Source: Pseudochelatococcus lubricantis
GTDB lineage: Bacteria > Pseudomonadota > Alphaproteobacteria > Rhizobiales > Beijerinckiaceae
DNA: 64,000 bases
Assembly: GCF_011762225.1 (NCBI RefSeq)
Contig: NZ_JAASQI010000001.1
Location: forward strand, 248,001-312,000
Reading direction: 5' to 3'
This document shows, one piece after another, positions 62,979-64,000 of the stretch. The notes below the pieces were generated by a model. The model did not search any database. It had not been told where the DNA came from and saw only the letters and a list, made by a program, of their open reading frames with translations. The position numbers and the translations under genes are program-made. Positions within the stretch are counted from its first letter, which is position 1, and every line of letters begins with the position of its first letter.

Positions 62979-63569
62979 TTGCGTATCGTCGCAGGCCGTT
63001 TCAAGGGCCGCGCCCTGACCACGCCGAAGTCGGACGCAATCCGTCCGACGTCGGATCGCGTGCGCGAGACCATCTTCAATGTGCTGGCGCACGCCTATGG
63101 CGATCCCGTGACCGGCGCGCGGGTGCTGGACCTGTTCGCCGGCACGGGCGCGATGGCGCTGGAGGCCATCTCGCGCGGTGCGGCCTTCGCGCTGCTGGTC
63201 GATGACGGCGCGGAAGCGCGTGCCGTCATCCGCACCAATACGGATGCGCTGGGCGTCGGCGGCCTGACGCGCATCTACCGGCGCGATGCGACAAAGCTCG
63301 GCGAGGCAAAGCCGCTGGAACCATTCTCCCTGGTGTTCTGCGATCCGCCCTACGGCCGCGGACTGGCGGAGAAAGCGCTCACCGCTGCCCGCGAAGGCGG
63401 CTGGCTCACCGACGACGCGCTCGTGGTGGTGGAAGAGGCGAGCGATGCCGCCTTCGTCTTTCCCGAAGGTTTCGAGAAGCTGGAAACCCGCGACTACGGC
63501 GACACGCGCTTGTCCGTCGGGCGCAGGGTGCTTTCAACTGCGCCCGAACAGGCGCTCGATGTCGGATAG
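62979..63569 (+). CDS. rsmD: 16S rRNA (guanine966-N2)-methyltransferase RsmD
   Basis: The 196-residue enzyme has the RsmD N-terminus ([27 protein letters not shown]), the SAM-binding [19 protein letters not shown] and the catalytic [11 protein letters not shown] motif. It methylates G966 of 16S rRNA during 30S assembly. The start is TTG 62979, preceded by GGAGG at eight bases; no ATG occurs before the conserved N-terminus. It follows rluB by 24 bp and probably shares its transcript. Its last 36 bases overlap the convergent mutL 3' end. Confidence 0.94.
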   Translation: MRIVAGRFKGRALTTPKSDAIRPTSDRVRETIFNVLAHAYGDPVTGARVLDLFAGTGAMALEAISRGAAFALLVDDGAEARAVIRTNTDALGVGGLTRIYRRDATKLGEAKPLEPFSLVFCDPPYGRGLAEKALTAAREGGWLTDDALVVVEEASDAAFVFPEGFEKLETRDYGDTRLSVGRRVLSTAPEQALDVG

Positions 63570-64000
63570 TTTGAGTTCGACGTAGGTCGGGCGGCCGTGG
63601 TTGCATTGGCCAGAGAAGGGGGTCGCCTCCATCTCGCGCAGCAGGGCGTTCATTTCATCGGGGCGCAGCCGCCGGCCAGAACGCACGGAGCCGTGGCAGG
63701 CCATGGTCGCGAGGACGTGGTCGAGCCGTTCGTCGAGTGCGCGGGCATCGCCCCATTCGGTCAGCGTGTCCGCGACATCCCGCACCAGTGCCCGGATGTC
63801 GCCGCCCACGAGCGCTGCCGGCACCTCCTGCACGGCGACCGCCCCCGCACCGAAGCCCTCGACGACAAGGCCGAGCGCCGCGAGCGTGTCGCCATGAGCG
63901 AGCAGCCGGTCGGCCTCGGACGGGTCGAATTCCACGATTTCCGGAATAAGCACGAGTTGCCGCGCGATGCCGCTGGCGGCGCGCTCGCGCTTCAGCCGCT
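63534..64000 (-). CDS. mutL: DNA mismatch repair protein MutL, C-terminal part (cut by window end)
   Basis: The 155 residues visible are the C-terminal dimerisation/endonuclease region of MutL, with [42 protein letters not shown] and [16 protein letters not shown] is the conserved metal-site motif of MutL proteins with endonuclease activity. The reading frame stays open through position 64000, so the gene continues beyond the window. It is antisense to the rsmD 3' end over 36 bp. Confidence 0.95.
   Translation of the reverse strand, partial: RLKRERAASGIARQLVLIPEIVEFDPSEADRLLAHGDTLAALGLVVEGFGAGAVAVQEVPAALVGGDIRALVRDVADTLTEWGDARALDERLDHVLATMACHGSVRSGRRLRPDEMNALLREMEATPFSGQCNHGRPTYVELKLSDIERLFGRS

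Noticed and set aside
7034-64000. Integrative element, prophage or insertion sequence boundaries
   Set aside because: No integrase, transposase, phage structural gene, IS inverted repeat or tRNA-derived att repeat was recognised. The tRNA-His gene is intact, with no duplicated 3' end noticed.
1-64000. CRISPR array or rRNA genes
   Set aside because: No regularly spaced 25-40 bp direct repeats with unique spacers were seen. The iterons are short and the rluB and phasin repeats are coding. No rRNA signature was seen.

Overview
The window is GC-rich DNA from an alphaproteobacterium, most likely a member of Hyphomicrobiales (Rhizobiales). The evidence is an Irr-type iron regulator, RepA/RepB partition proteins with a RepABC-style parS, paired phasins, a PleC/DivJ/PdhS-type kinase, and the tadA/rluB/rsmD/mutL block. 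Genus cannot be fixed from sequence reading alone. About 52 protein genes and one tRNA are supported.

Layout. 0-7 kb: a ThiE-like protein, a Sel1-repeat protein and an inositol monophosphatase, then a MotA/ExbB-like plus OmpA/MotB-like membrane pair followed by an IroE/BesA-like esterase. 7-18 kb: what looks like the maintenance core of a replicon. RepA (ParA) and RepB (ParB) flank a 20-bp parS palindrome. A four-gene exopolysaccharide block (initiating transferase, Wzc-like, Wza-like, Wzy-like) lies next. A basic replication-initiator-like protein follows, with 1.37 kb of gene-free DNA carrying a phased 21-bp iteron array, further scattered iterons and AT-rich patches: a probable origin. 18-35 kb: irr, a TonB-C protein, a sigma-54 regulator/aldehyde dehydrogenase/DUF779 unit, a phosphopantetheinyl transferase, and a leftward catecholate siderophore operon (binding protein, entC, entE, isochorismatase, stand-alone aryl carrier protein, serine-type C-A-T-TE NRPS, entA). 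More iteron copies and a second parS-like site lie in and around the phosphopantetheinyl transferase gene.

35-54 kb: accessory metabolism and transport. This includes an aspartyl hydroxylase, GH25 lysozyme, AqpZ, pirin plus dipeptide epimerase, a GNAT, cytochrome b561, a NitT/TauT-like ABC ATPase and double permease, a two-component system, a P1B-4 metal ATPase, a complete Liv-type ABC transporter and tRNA-His. 54-64 kb: two phasins, a large sensor kinase, a LysR regulator, tadA, rluB with a repetitive tail, rsmD and the 3' end of mutL; this part looks chromosomal.

How it fits together. The siderophore genes make 2,3-dihydroxybenzoate from chorismate (EntC, isochorismatase, EntA), activate it (EntE), load it on the separate carrier protein (primed by the Sfp-type transferase) and join it to serine on the NRPS. 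Irr probably gives iron control and the esterase at 6 kb could release iron, but no outer-membrane receptor, FecCD permease or exporter is present. The most notable observation is that a plasmid-like replication/partition system, with iterons and parS-like sites dispersed over about 16 kb, shares a window with housekeeping genes. It may be a chromid origin or an integrated replicon.
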